Below are positions 19,845-28,976 of a DNA stretch of 64,000 bases, piece by piece. The notes beneath the pieces are model-generated. The model was given only the letters and a program-made list of their open reading frames with translations, ran no database searches and was not told the DNA's origin. The DNA comes from Marinobacter koreensis (lineage in GTDB: Bacteria; Pseudomonadota; Gammaproteobacteria; Pseudomonadales; Oleiphilaceae): NCBI RefSeq assembly GCF_023156285.1, contig NZ_JAKZAJ010000006.1:124001-188000 (forward strand). The letters are read 5' to 3'. How positions within the stretch are numbered: position 1 is the stretch's first letter; each line of letters starts with the position of its first letter. The position numbers and the translations under genes are program-made.

Positions 19845-20825
19845 TCACTTGATCAGGCCAACTTCCGTGTAGTACTTCAGGGCACCCGGGTGCAGAGGCG
19901 CACTCAGGCCATCGTGAACCATCTCTTCCTTCTTCAGGTTGGCAAACGCCGGATGCAGGCGCTTGAAGCTGTCGAAGTTCTCGAAGACGGCCTTGACCAC
20001 TTCGTAGACCACGTCATCCGGGACGTCGGTGGAAGACACGAGAGTTGCACCCACACCAAAGGTAGTCACGTCCTCGTCAGTACCCCGGTACATGCCACCG
20101 GGGATGACGGCTTTCCGATAGTACGGGTTATCTTTGATCAGCTTCTTGGTTGCATCGTTGTCGACTTCAACGATAACGCTGTCGCATGAAGTAGTGGCTT
20201 CCTTGATGGCACCGGACGGGTGACCCACGGTGTAGAAGAAGGCATCAATGTTGCCGTCACACAGGGCCTGGGACTGCTCGGAGGCTTTCAGCTCAGCTGC
20301 CAGGGAGAACTTGTCCATGGTCCAGCCCATTTCATCCATCAGCACTTCGGCAGTGGCACGCTGGCCGGAGCCCGGGTTACCAACCGATACGCGCTTTCCG
20401 GCGAGATCTTCGAACTTCTTGACGCCGGAGGCCTTGCTGGCAACAACGGTGAACGGCTCCGGGTGAAGGGAGAACACTGCGCGCAGCTTCTTGTTGGGGC
20501 CGTCATCCTTGAACTGGCTGGTGCCGTTGTAGGCATGATACTGCCAGTCAGACTGGGCCACAGCCAGGTCGAGCTCGCCCTGACGGATGGCGTTCAGGTT
20601 ATAGACAGAGCCACCGGTACTTTCAACAGAGCAACGGATACCATGCTCTTTCCGATCCATATTAACCAACCGGCAGATGGCACCACCGGCCGGATAGTAA
20701 ACCCCGGTCACACCACCGGTACCAATGGTAATGAACTGCTGTTCCTGAGCCGAAACAGACGTGGAAGCACCAAGACTGACGGCCGCGGCCATCGCAAGAG
20801 CGGATACTTTGAGTTTCAGAGTCAT
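19845..20825 (-). CDS. TAXI family TRAP transporter solute-binding protein
   Basis: A 326-aa periplasmic protein with a clear signal peptide ([23 protein letters not shown]). The mature part has the TAXI hallmark [20 protein letters not shown], then [17 protein letters not shown] and [13 protein letters not shown]-like segments (here [18 protein letters not shown]). The TAXI group often handles dicarboxylates or amino acids, but the ligand cannot be read from sequence. It is upstream of the fused permease. Confidence 0.95.
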   Translation of the reverse strand: MTLKLKVSALAMAAAVSLGASTSVSAQEQQFITIGTGGVTGVYYPAGGAICRLVNMDRKEHGIRCSVESTGGSVYNLNAIRQGELDLAVAQSDWQYHAYNGTSQFKDDGPNKKLRAVFSLHPEPFTVVASKASGVKKFEDLAGKRVSVGNPGSGQRATAEVLMDEMGWTMDKFSLAAELKASEQSQALCDGNIDAFFYTVGHPSGAIKEATTSCDSVIVEVDNDATKKLIKDNPYYRKAVIPGGMYRGTDEDVTTFGVGATLVSSTDVPDDVVYEVVKAVFENFDSFKRLHPAFANLKKEEMVHDGLSAPLHPGALKYYTEVGLIK

Positions 20826-20970
20826 GTAGCTTCTTCCTTTTTGTCAGGTATTTATAGTTAATATGACTGCCCGAATCGGGACGGGCGTCGATCGCGTCCT
20901 CTTTGAACATAGACCAGTTTATTGCATAAATAAAGCTGGCCCCTGTTCGCTAAACATTTGAACAAGCAAT

Positions 20971-20995
20971 AAAAAAGCCCGCAAAGCGGGCTTTT
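20971..20995 (-). terminator. Intrinsic terminator of the DUF1329/RND operon
   Basis: On the minus strand, AAAAGCCCGC and GCGGGCTTTT form a 10-bp stem with a 3-base loop that runs into TTTTTT. It lies about 20 bases after the RND gene stop. Confidence 0.93.
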
Positions 20996-21016
20996 CTACT
21001 GAATCGGGACGCAAGC

Positions 21017-23401
21017 TTATTTCGCTGCTCTCGCCTTCGCGACCATCCGGTCTGGCCGGAGAAGGAAGCGTGCCAGCGCAGGCAGCAGCCAGATTGCGCC
21101 GACCATGTTCCAGAGGAACATGAAGAAGAGCAGGAAACCCATGTCAGCCTGGAACTTGATCGGAGAGAAGATCCAGGTGACAACCCCGATACCCAGGGTC
21201 ACACCGGTAAAGACAACCGCCTTACCTGTAGACCGCAAGGTTTCAAAATAAGCCTCCTGCAAAGTCTTACCTTCAATCAGGTATTTCTCAAGCTTGCTGT
21301 ATATGTAAATACCGTAATCCACACCGATGCCGACCCCCAGTGCAATGACCGGAAGAGTCGCCACTTTGATGCCGATTCCGGACACCGCCATGATCGCCTC
21401 ACACAGCACAGACGTGAGCCCCAGCGGAATAACGATACACAACACGGCGCGAATCGACCGGAACGTGACAAAGCACAGCAAACTCACCACGCCATAGACG
21501 AACATCAACATCCGGTCCTTGGCCTTCGAGATCACTTCGTTCGTGGCGGCTTCAACCCCCGCGTTACCCGCGGCGAGCAGGAAGGTATGCTCGTCGTTGT
21601 TATTCTCCTGGGCAAATGCCTCAACCTGCTTGACCACCGTTTTCAGGGTTTCCGCCTTGTGGTCTTCCAGGAACACCAGAAGCGGCGTCAGGCTGCAGTC
21701 GGTGTTGATCAGGCCGGAGGGTGCACTCCGTATCGATGCGTTGATGATGGTCTGGTTCCGTGAGATCGCATACCAGTTCCAGTTACCCTCGTTCAGCGCC
21801 TTGGTCACGATTTTCGAGACATCCGCCAGCGACGCCGTCGACTGGACGCCAGGCGTGTTCTGAAGCTCCCACTCCAGAGCATCCATGGCGCGCAACACCG
21901 AGTACTGGGTGCACTGCTCTGTGGGGGTCTTGACCATGACCACCATGACATCGGCACTGGTGGAATAGTTGTCAATGATGAACGCGTTGTCCTGATTGTA
22001 CTGGGAGTCCTTGCGAAGCTCCGGAGCCCCCTTATCGAGGTCACCGACCTTGAGGTCCTGCTTGTAGTAGACACCCAGACCCAGACCAATGACCGCGATC
22101 AGCAGGGAAATGGGCGCCACACCCGGATGCGAGAAATACGAAAGCACCCGCCATTTCCTGTCCTTGTTGCTGTTTCGGTTCTGTACGTGATTGACACCAC
22201 GCTTGGTGATACCGATGTACGACATGATCAGCACGTGCAGCACAAGGTTGGTGATGATGACGAACGCCACACCGATACCTGCCGCAACCGCCAGATCACG
22301 AATGACGTCGATCTGAATGAAGAACAGGGTCAGGAAACCGAAAGCGTCGGAAATCAGGGCCAGCATGCCCGGGATATACAGGGAGCGGAAGGCCAGCCGG
22401 GCGGACGTCACCGCATCGAATCCCTTGGAGGACTCAACCGCCATGGCGTTGACGATCTGGACACCGTGACTGATACCGATCGCAAAGACGAGGAACGGCA
22501 CCAGGACGGAATAGGGATCCAGGCCGTAACCAAGGAGCCGGAGTGTTCCAAGCTGCCAGAATACCGCGATAATGGAAGTCACGACCGGTACCAGGGTGCC
22601 CGCAATACAACGGGAGTACCAGAACAGCAACAGGGTTGTGAGCACAATGGTGATGCCCGCAAACCAGGCGATCGAGCCAATGCCCTCGATCAGGTCACCG
22701 ACTTTCTTGGCGAAGCCAACAATGTGGATTTCAACGTTCGGATTCTGCGCCTCGTATTTCTGACGCACTTTTTCTTCAAGCTGACGGGAGAACTCGGCAT
22801 AGTCGAGGGGTTCGCCCGTTTCCGGATTCTTTTCGTACAGCGGTGCGTAAACAATGGTGGACTTGAAGTTATCCGACACCAGACGGCCGACTTCGCTGGA
22901 ACGCAACACGTTCTGGCGCAGCTGCTCCAGACTCTGGTGGGAGCCGTCGTAGTTGTCCGGAATGACAGTACCACCCTGGAACCCCTGCTCTGTGACCTCC
23001 ACCCAGCGAACGTTGGACGTCCAGAGGGATTTCAGGCCCGAGCGATCCACCCCGTTGAGGTAAAACACCTCGTCGGTGATCTGTTTCAGGGTTTCCATGT
23101 ACTCCTTGTTGAAGATATCCCCCTGCTTCGCCTCGACGGCAATCCGGACAAAGTTCCCCAGATTCTCCAGGTCTTTCCGGTTATCCATCATGTTGACGAT
23201 GTAGGGATGCTCCAGCGGGATCATCCGCTCGAAGCTCGCATCCGGCTGGATCTTGACGGCGTTGTACCCCAGGAACAGGGTCAGCAGAGCCAGCAAACCG
23301 AGGATGATCGCCCGGTTATTGAAGATGACGCGCTCGAGAAACGGCTCGGCCTTCGGCGTTGTGAGGTAGTGCTCGCCCTTATCGTGCTTAGGGTTGGACA
23401 T
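21017..23401 (-). CDS. RND superfamily (MMPL-type) exporter
   Basis: A 794-aa inner-membrane protein with about 12 helices in two halves, each with a large periplasmic loop. The second helix clusters carry RND/MMPL patterns: YSVLVPFLVFAIGISHGVQI in the first half and LPVIALGVGIGVDYGIYIYS in the second, where acidic and small residues in the fourth helix take part in proton coupling. It lacks the long loops and the partner adaptor of multidrug RND pumps, and resembles exporters of hydrophobic or lipid cargo. It follows the YCF48-like and DUF1329 genes, so the three probably act together. The cargo is unknown. Confidence 0.9.
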   Translation of the reverse strand: MSNPKHDKGEHYLTTPKAEPFLERVIFNNRAIILGLLALLTLFLGYNAVKIQPDASFERMIPLEHPYIVNMMDNRKDLENLGNFVRIAVEAKQGDIFNKEYMETLKQITDEVFYLNGVDRSGLKSLWTSNVRWVEVTEQGFQGGTVIPDNYDGSHQSLEQLRQNVLRSSEVGRLVSDNFKSTIVYAPLYEKNPETGEPLDYAEFSRQLEEKVRQKYEAQNPNVEIHIVGFAKKVGDLIEGIGSIAWFAGITIVLTTLLLFWYSRCIAGTLVPVVTSIIAVFWQLGTLRLLGYGLDPYSVLVPFLVFAIGISHGVQIVNAMAVESSKGFDAVTSARLAFRSLYIPGMLALISDAFGFLTLFFIQIDVIRDLAVAAGIGVAFVIITNLVLHVLIMSYIGITKRGVNHVQNRNSNKDRKWRVLSYFSHPGVAPISLLIAVIGLGLGVYYKQDLKVGDLDKGAPELRKDSQYNQDNAFIIDNYSTSADVMVVMVKTPTEQCTQYSVLRAMDALEWELQNTPGVQSTASLADVSKIVTKALNEGNWNWYAISRNQTIINASIRSAPSGLINTDCSLTPLLVFLEDHKAETLKTVVKQVEAFAQENNNDEHTFLLAAGNAGVEAATNEVISKAKDRMLMFVYGVVSLLCFVTFRSIRAVLCIVIPLGLTSVLCEAIMAVSGIGIKVATLPVIALGVGIGVDYGIYIYSKLEKYLIEGKTLQEAYFETLRSTGKAVVFTGVTLGIGVVTWIFSPIKFQADMGFLLFFMFLWNMVGAIWLLPALARFLLRPDRMVAKARAAK

Positions 23402-23447
23402 TCAAAAGCCCCTCTATATTGAATTCTGTTATTGCCACATCAGGGCG

Positions 23448-24593
23448 TTATTGAAGTTTCTTGCCGTCAGCGTCGGTCCGCTTGGCACCATGTTCGCCCA
23501 CGAGAAGCAGGTTGGTATCTGCCAGGGGAACAACTCCCATCAGCCCTTCGCGGTCTTCCAGAAGGCTTTCACGGAAGGTATCGCCGCTGTTTCCACTGGT
23601 GAGGACCGTACCCTCGTTACCTACGAGAACAATCCGGTCACCATCGGCGGCGCCGTCGTTCAGTGTTGCGGACGAACCGGTATTAACAATCGACCAGGAC
23701 TTGCCGAGGTCCGAGGAAAACATCAGTGTGCCACGCAGACCGAACGCCAGGATCTCGTTCACCCGGCCAGTGCCCATCACACCAAAAAGTGAACCGGGAT
23801 AGGGACTCTCCCGCTTCTCCCAGCTCTCGCCATTATCGACAGACACGAAAATCTGACCCGCCTCACCGACAATCACGAGCGCACCGCCCGCCACACTGGA
23901 GATGGCATTGAGGTGATAGCCCTGCGGGTTTTCCAGCTTTGGCGCCCAATCCTGCCAGGACTTACCGCCATCCACCGTGCGGTAAATCATGCCGTAGGCC
24001 CCAACCACAAAGCCGTGATTGGCGTTCTCGAACCAGACATCAAGAAACGGGTTGACGGGGCCGATGTCCAGATCGCTCTGCATGTTTTCCAACCGGAAGT
24101 TGAGGTCATCCAGCGCCCATTCGAGATCGGCCTTGTCGGCCTCGGGCGCCTCCTCGATCCGCTGTTCCATCTGGGCGATTTCATCTTCCTGGCTGGCAAT
24201 GGCCAGCTTTGCCGCGCGAATACCGTCCAGCTGAAGCTCCCAGGTCGCACCGGAATCCCCGGAATGCAGCACGGCGCCGCTGTGGCCCACGGCCCAGAGA
24301 TCCGTCTTGGCTCCAAAATCAACGCCCGTCAGGGTTACCGAGACCGGAACCTTCGCCTGGTTCCATGTCCGCCCCTGGTCGTCCGAGTAGATGATGTGCC
24401 CGCGTTCCCCCGCCGCCACGATACGGTCGCCAGAGCTGGCGACATCGTTCAACAGGCTCTCGGGAGCCAGGTCCGAGGGACGCGCCGGAGTCTCGAGCAG
24501 ATCTCCCAGCGCCATAGCCATCGGGGATGCGCAGACCATGGAGAGCCCCAGGCACGCTGCACCGAGAGTTTTACGCACAAAGCTTGTAGCCAT
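23448..24593 (-). CDS. YCF48-like / BNR-repeat exported beta-propeller protein
   Basis: A 381-aa exported protein (signal peptide ending about ASPMAMA). Repeats of the type GERGHIIYSDDQGRTWNQA, GHSGAVLHSGDSGATWE, GAYGMIYRTVDGGKSWQ, GEAGQIFVSVDNGESWE and GNEGTVLTSGNSGDTF are BNR/Asp-box blades of a YCF48 (photosystem stability HCF136) type propeller. A helical, charged insert (about residues 127-170, rich in E, Q and L) interrupts two blades. In proteobacteria these genes occur beside DUF1329 and RND genes; a role as a periplasmic partner of the exporter is inferred. Confidence 0.88.
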   Translation of the reverse strand: MATSFVRKTLGAACLGLSMVCASPMAMALGDLLETPARPSDLAPESLLNDVASSGDRIVAAGERGHIIYSDDQGRTWNQAKVPVSVTLTGVDFGAKTDLWAVGHSGAVLHSGDSGATWELQLDGIRAAKLAIASQEDEIAQMEQRIEEAPEADKADLEWALDDLNFRLENMQSDLDIGPVNPFLDVWFENANHGFVVGAYGMIYRTVDGGKSWQDWAPKLENPQGYHLNAISSVAGGALVIVGEAGQIFVSVDNGESWEKRESPYPGSLFGVMGTGRVNEILAFGLRGTLMFSSDLGKSWSIVNTGSSATLNDGAADGDRIVLVGNEGTVLTSGNSGDTFRESLLEDREGLMGVVPLADTNLLLVGEHGAKRTDADGKKLQ

Positions 24594-24651
24594 TCAGATT
24601 GCCTATTGGTTGTTATTACACGGTGTCTCTGACCGGCATTGCCGGCTTAAA

Positions 24652-24695
24652 CAACACGCATGCCAGCAATCCCCCGATTGCCGGCATGCGTGTTG
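24652..24695 (-). repeat. 20-bp intercistronic stem-loop
   Basis: The arms at 24652-24671 and 24676-24695 are complementary over 20 bases with one mismatch on the plus strand. In minus-strand RNA the mismatch becomes a G-U pair, so the stem is fully paired, with a GGGG loop. No U-run follows. It lies between the DUF1329 gene and the YCF48-like gene and may stabilise the upstream message. Confidence 0.85.
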
Positions 24696-24738
24696 CCGCT
24701 GCCCCGAGGGGCCGTCTCACATCGAGCGACTTGACGTG

Positions 24739-26127
24739 TTAACGAACACTCCTGCGACGCAGGGAAGCCGGTGAGAAGTAACGCTTGTTCGGAATCTTGT
24801 CCGAGAAGACCCGGGTAGTCGGTTCTTCGGTATCCAGTCCCAGAACGTGATAACGACGTGCCTGTAGATCATGATAGACGTCCAGAACGGTCCAGACACC
24901 CGGCAGTTCGTAATAGTTCTTCGGCAGGCCCATGGTAACGCGCCAGAGGTTGCCCCGACTGTCGTACTGATCCACCAGGACCGCATTCCAGCTGTCTTCA
25001 TCCACGTAGAAACGACGCTTGGAATAGATGTGACGCTCACCTTTCTTCAGGGTCGCTTCAACCACATGGACCCGATGCAGTTCCCAGCGCGTCAGGTCCG
25101 GGTTGATGTGGGAAATCCCGAGAATCTTGGAATAAGGCACCCCGGCCTCACCAATCCGGTAACAGTTGTACGGGATGTATATCTCGCGCTTGCCCAGGTA
25201 CTTCCAGTTGTACTTGTCCAGAGCCCCGTTGAAGATGTCGGTGTCGTCAGCGGTACGCAGGTTGTCGGATGCCGCGATCGGGGAATCGTAGTTCAGGTTG
25301 GGCGCCCGGCGAACGCGCCGCTGGCCTGCGTTGTAGCCCCAGCCGTTACGCGGCTCGATAATCTGGTTCAGGGTTTCCTGGATCAGGATGGCACCACCGG
25401 CCAGACGGGGCGGTGACAGAGTGAACGACAGATAATAGAAGATGATGTTATCCAGGGTGCTTTCATCACCCTTCGGATTATAGAAGTTGAAGAACACTTC
25501 CTGCTGAGAGGTCACCAGCGAGTAGTCGCCGTCCTGCTGGACAGCCACTTCACTCGAACGACGGGTGACGTAAATCCCGCGCCAGCGGGTCAGGTGGTTC
25601 CACATGACCTGCCAGGCTTTTTCTTCATCATTCCCGCTCAGAATCGGGAACGGATAGCCACCATAGGCGCCCTTGATGCCGGCGCCCTCGCCCACCATTT
25701 CCGCAGACGTTGCGTTGTCCTTCACGTTCTTGGCAACCCAATCCGGGATCGCATGGCTACGGCGAGTCTTGTACACCGGCACCTTGAACGTGGTGGGATA
25801 GGTCTCGAACATGGCCTTCACGCCTTCGCTCAAATGATCACTGTACTGATCCATATTGGCGGCGGTGATGGTGAAGAGCACCTGATCGTCCGGGAACGGG
25901 TTGATGTGATGCTGCCCGCTCCCCTCGTAGCCAGGAGGCGGTTCGGTGAGTCCGCCATCCCAATCGGGAATGGTGCCTGATTTGTTACCGGCTTTCGGGG
26001 AGCCGAAAGGCGTCAGATCCTTTCCCAGGCGATCAGCCTGGCTTTGCGATACGGCGGCACTGGCGGGTGCAGCTGCCACGGACAGAGCCAGGAGGCTGCC
26101 GAACAACACATTTTTGTTATATCTCAT
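24739..26127 (-). CDS. DUF1329 domain exported protein
   Basis: A 462-aa exported protein (signal peptide ending AAAPASA, followed by AVSQSQADRLGKDLTPFG, the standard DUF1329 start). Other family blocks are AGNKSGTIPDWDGGL, GGYPFPILSG, YNCYRIGE and KRRFYVDEDSW. DUF1329 has a LolA/LolB-like beta fold and is expected to act in the periplasm or outer membrane on lipids. It is the first gene of a three-gene operon with a beta-propeller protein and an RND exporter. A DUF1302 gene, a common partner, is not seen in this window. Confidence 0.9.
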   Translation of the reverse strand: MRYNKNVLFGSLLALSVAAAPASAAVSQSQADRLGKDLTPFGSPKAGNKSGTIPDWDGGLTEPPPGYEGSGQHHINPFPDDQVLFTITAANMDQYSDHLSEGVKAMFETYPTTFKVPVYKTRRSHAIPDWVAKNVKDNATSAEMVGEGAGIKGAYGGYPFPILSGNDEEKAWQVMWNHLTRWRGIYVTRRSSEVAVQQDGDYSLVTSQQEVFFNFYNPKGDESTLDNIIFYYLSFTLSPPRLAGGAILIQETLNQIIEPRNGWGYNAGQRRVRRAPNLNYDSPIAASDNLRTADDTDIFNGALDKYNWKYLGKREIYIPYNCYRIGEAGVPYSKILGISHINPDLTRWELHRVHVVEATLKKGERHIYSKRRFYVDEDSWNAVLVDQYDSRGNLWRVTMGLPKNYYELPGVWTVLDVYHDLQARRYHVLGLDTEEPTTRVFSDKIPNKRYFSPASLRRRSVR

Positions 26128-26251
26128 GGTCTACCTAAATCCGTCTGGAAGCCTCTTAGGGGCTTTTTTATTGTGGTCTGATGGATACTATGACGTTCTT
26201 TTAGGTTAGCGGATCCGGCAACGAAGTCTATCGACCGAAAGTGCGATTTTG

Positions 26252-26291
26252 TATCAGGCTGTGACGGGGTCATCACCGCCACAGCCTGATA
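26252..26291 (-). terminator. Inverted repeat after pepN
   Basis: TATCAGGCTGTG and CACAGCCTGATA (12 bp, spacer 16) lie just downstream of the pepN stop on the minus strand. Only CAAAAT follows, not a T-run, so termination is likely but not certain. Confidence 0.6.
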
Positions 26292-26312
26292 TCGGAGGGA
26301 GGGAACAGCAGG

Positions 26313-28955
26313 TCAGTCTGCCAGGCTCTTGTGCACCACCTCGTACACGTCCCGGGACAGCCCTTCCTTGTCGCGGATGCGCTCCAGGGCGGCCCTCATG
26401 CTGGCACTGTAGGCAGGTGCAAATTTGCGCCAGCGAGTCAGTGGTGTCACCAGCCTGGCCGCAATCTGAGGGTTGCTGTCATCGAGACGGCAGACCTGTT
26501 CTGCCAGGAACTCATAGCCAGAACCGTCGGAGTGATGGAAGGCCGCCAGATTCTGCCCGGCGAACGCCCCCACAACGGAACGAACCTTGTTGGGATTTTT
26601 CCAGTCGAAGGCCGGGTGTGCCATCAACCGCCGGATGTGCGGCAACTGCCCCGCCCGATCGCTGGAAGCCTGCACCGAGAACCAGAGTTCGACCACCTGG
26701 GGGTCGTCCTGGAACTGCTCGTAGAACGTCTCCAGAGCTTCGGTCCGGTCGTCCTCGTAATCGGAATTGACCAGGGCCCGAAGCGCTCCCATTCGATCGG
26801 TCATGTTGTCGGCGTTACGGAACTGGCGAACCGCCAACTCACGGGCTTCTTCGTCGTTAATGGCCAACAACCAGGCCAAGGCCGTGTTGCGCAAACTGCG
26901 CCGGGCGACGGCCTCCGGGGTAACCTCGTAGGCGTCCGAGTCACCGTTCCTTCGGTAACAGGCCACCAGTTCGTCGCGAAGGGCAATCGCCAGATGCTTG
27001 AGTACACGCTCCCGCGCCTCATGGATAGCGGGCACGTCGGCGCTCTCGGACAGTTCGATCAGATAGGCCTCCGAGGGCAACTGCAGCATCTTGGCAACCA
27101 GCGCCTGATCCAGTTCGGAATCGGAGATCAGGTGCCTGTAGGCCGTCACCAGCCGCGGCTCCACGGGGGTGTCCTTGGGCTTGCCGACCAGAGACCGGAT
27201 GACATCCACCGTCAGCCGCTGGCCCGCATCCCAGCGGTTGAACCCGTCGGGATCGTGGCTCATCAGGAACAGGAGCTGCTCCCGGGTCCACGGATATTGC
27301 ACACGCACCGGCGCGGAGAAATGCCGCAGCAAGGAGGGTACCGGCCGCTCGTCCAGCCCATGGAACTCAAAGGTGTGTTCGGAGTCGGTCAGTTCCAGCA
27401 CACGTTCATCCGGGGCATCCTGTTCATCCGGCGCCAGCCGCAGAGGCAAGGACTCGCCATGGCTACCGAGCAGACCCAGCGCGAACGGTATATGCTGGGG
27501 TTTCTTGTCGGTCTGACCCGGCGTATCGGGAATGTCCTGCCGGATGGTCAGCCGATAAATCCCCGCATCTTCATCAAACTCATCAGACACGCTCAGTACG
27601 GGCGTGCCGGCCTGCTCGTACCAGAGGCGGAACTGCCCCAGATCCCGACCGGACGCATCCTCCATCGCCCTGACAAAATCATCGGTGGTCACTGCCTGAC
27701 CATCGTGACGCTCAAAATACAGATCGCTGCCCTTTCGGAACATCTCCGACCCGAGCAGGTTGTGGATCATACGAACTACTTCCGCGCCCTTCTCATAGAT
27801 GGTCAGGGTGTAGAAGTTGGAAATTTCCATGTACGACGCGGGGCGCACCGGATGGGCCATGGGGCCGGCATCCTCGGCAAACTGCGCCGTCCTGAGCAGG
27901 GTCACATCCTCGATCCGCTTCACGGTGGGAGAGCCCATATCAGCTGAAAACTGGGAATCCCGGAAGACGGTAAAGCCTTCTTTAAGGCTCAGCTGGAACC
28001 AATCCCTGCAGGTGACCCGGTTTCCGGACCAGTTGTGGAAATACTCGTGGGCGACAATCGCCTCTATGCGCTGGAACGCCGCATCGGTGGCGGTCTCCTG
28101 GCTGGCCAGAACACAGGACGAGTTGAAGATGTTGAGGCCCTTGTTCTCCATGGCTCCCATATTGAAATCGTCCACGGCCACGATCATGAAAATGTCCAGA
28201 TCGTATTCACGGCCATAGACCTCTTCATCCCAGCGCATGGAACGCTTGAGGGAATCCATGGCGTGTTCGCACTTTTCGGCATTCCGGGGTTCCACGTACA
28301 TCCGCAGATCAATGTCACGGCCGGAACAGGTCCGGAAGGTATCCCGTTTCTCCACCAGGTCCCCGGCCACCAGGGCAAACAGATAACAGGGTTTGGGGAA
28401 CGGGTCCTCCCAGGTGACAAAGTGCCGGTCACCCTCCAGGTCACCACGGTCCACATCGTTACCGTTGGACAGCAACACAGGGTATGCCGATCGATCCGCT
28501 TCGATGCGGGTACGGAACCGGGACATCACATCCGGACGGTCCGGGAAAAAGGTGATGCAGCGAAATCCCTCGGCTTCGCACTGGGTACAGAACATCCCCG
28601 AGGACTTGTACAGCCCCTCCAGCCGGGTGTTGTTCTGAGGTTCGATCCAGGTAACAACATCGAGCTTGAAGGCATCGGGCACACCGGCGATCACAAGCTG
28701 TTCGTCAGACAGTTCGTATTCCGACTCCTGCAATTCACGCCCATCGAGACTCACCGCCTGAAGCGAGAGGCTGTCGCCATCCAGTGCCAGTGCCGCATCG
28801 CTCCGTCCGGATTCCGGATTGCGACGGATGGACAGGGTACTGTGAACCCGGGCGCCGTCCTCGAACAGCTCGAATCTGAGGTCCACGTGATCAACCAGAT
28901 ACGCAGGAACCGTGTAGTCACTCAGGTAAATGGTTTGGGGCTGGTTACTACGCAT
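26313..28955 (-). CDS. pepN: Aminopeptidase N (M1 family)
   Basis: An 880-aa zinc aminopeptidase that removes N-terminal residues from peptides in the cytoplasm. The exopeptidase motif GAMEN (FNMGAMENKGLNIF) and the zinc site HEYFH (VAHEYFHNWSGNRVTC) are intact, with the distal glutamate in LKEGFTVFRD. The C-terminal half is the helical DUF3458 domain of E. coli-type PepN. The frame opens at a TTG at 28967, but the ATG at 28955 has GGAG 7 bases upstream and gives MRSNQPQTIYLSDY, so it is preferred. Confidence 0.97.
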   Translation of the reverse strand: MRSNQPQTIYLSDYTVPAYLVDHVDLRFELFEDGARVHSTLSIRRNPESGRSDAALALDGDSLSLQAVSLDGRELQESEYELSDEQLVIAGVPDAFKLDVVTWIEPQNNTRLEGLYKSSGMFCTQCEAEGFRCITFFPDRPDVMSRFRTRIEADRSAYPVLLSNGNDVDRGDLEGDRHFVTWEDPFPKPCYLFALVAGDLVEKRDTFRTCSGRDIDLRMYVEPRNAEKCEHAMDSLKRSMRWDEEVYGREYDLDIFMIVAVDDFNMGAMENKGLNIFNSSCVLASQETATDAAFQRIEAIVAHEYFHNWSGNRVTCRDWFQLSLKEGFTVFRDSQFSADMGSPTVKRIEDVTLLRTAQFAEDAGPMAHPVRPASYMEISNFYTLTIYEKGAEVVRMIHNLLGSEMFRKGSDLYFERHDGQAVTTDDFVRAMEDASGRDLGQFRLWYEQAGTPVLSVSDEFDEDAGIYRLTIRQDIPDTPGQTDKKPQHIPFALGLLGSHGESLPLRLAPDEQDAPDERVLELTDSEHTFEFHGLDERPVPSLLRHFSAPVRVQYPWTREQLLFLMSHDPDGFNRWDAGQRLTVDVIRSLVGKPKDTPVEPRLVTAYRHLISDSELDQALVAKMLQLPSEAYLIELSESADVPAIHEARERVLKHLAIALRDELVACYRRNGDSDAYEVTPEAVARRSLRNTALAWLLAINDEEARELAVRQFRNADNMTDRMGALRALVNSDYEDDRTEALETFYEQFQDDPQVVELWFSVQASSDRAGQLPHIRRLMAHPAFDWKNPNKVRSVVGAFAGQNLAAFHHSDGSGYEFLAEQVCRLDDSNPQIAARLVTPLTRWRKFAPAYSASMRAALERIRDKEGLSRDVYEVVHKSLAD

Positions 28956-28976
28956 GACAATCTCCAAAAATTCGGT

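Noticed and set aside
22127-23422. 431-codon plus-strand frame opposite the RND gene
   Set aside because: Shadow of the RND gene; hydrophilic low-complexity product without motifs.
26331-27947. 538-codon plus-strand frame opposite pepN
   Set aside because: PepN motifs GAMEN and HEYFH are on the minus strand in the right order; the opposite frame is a shadow.
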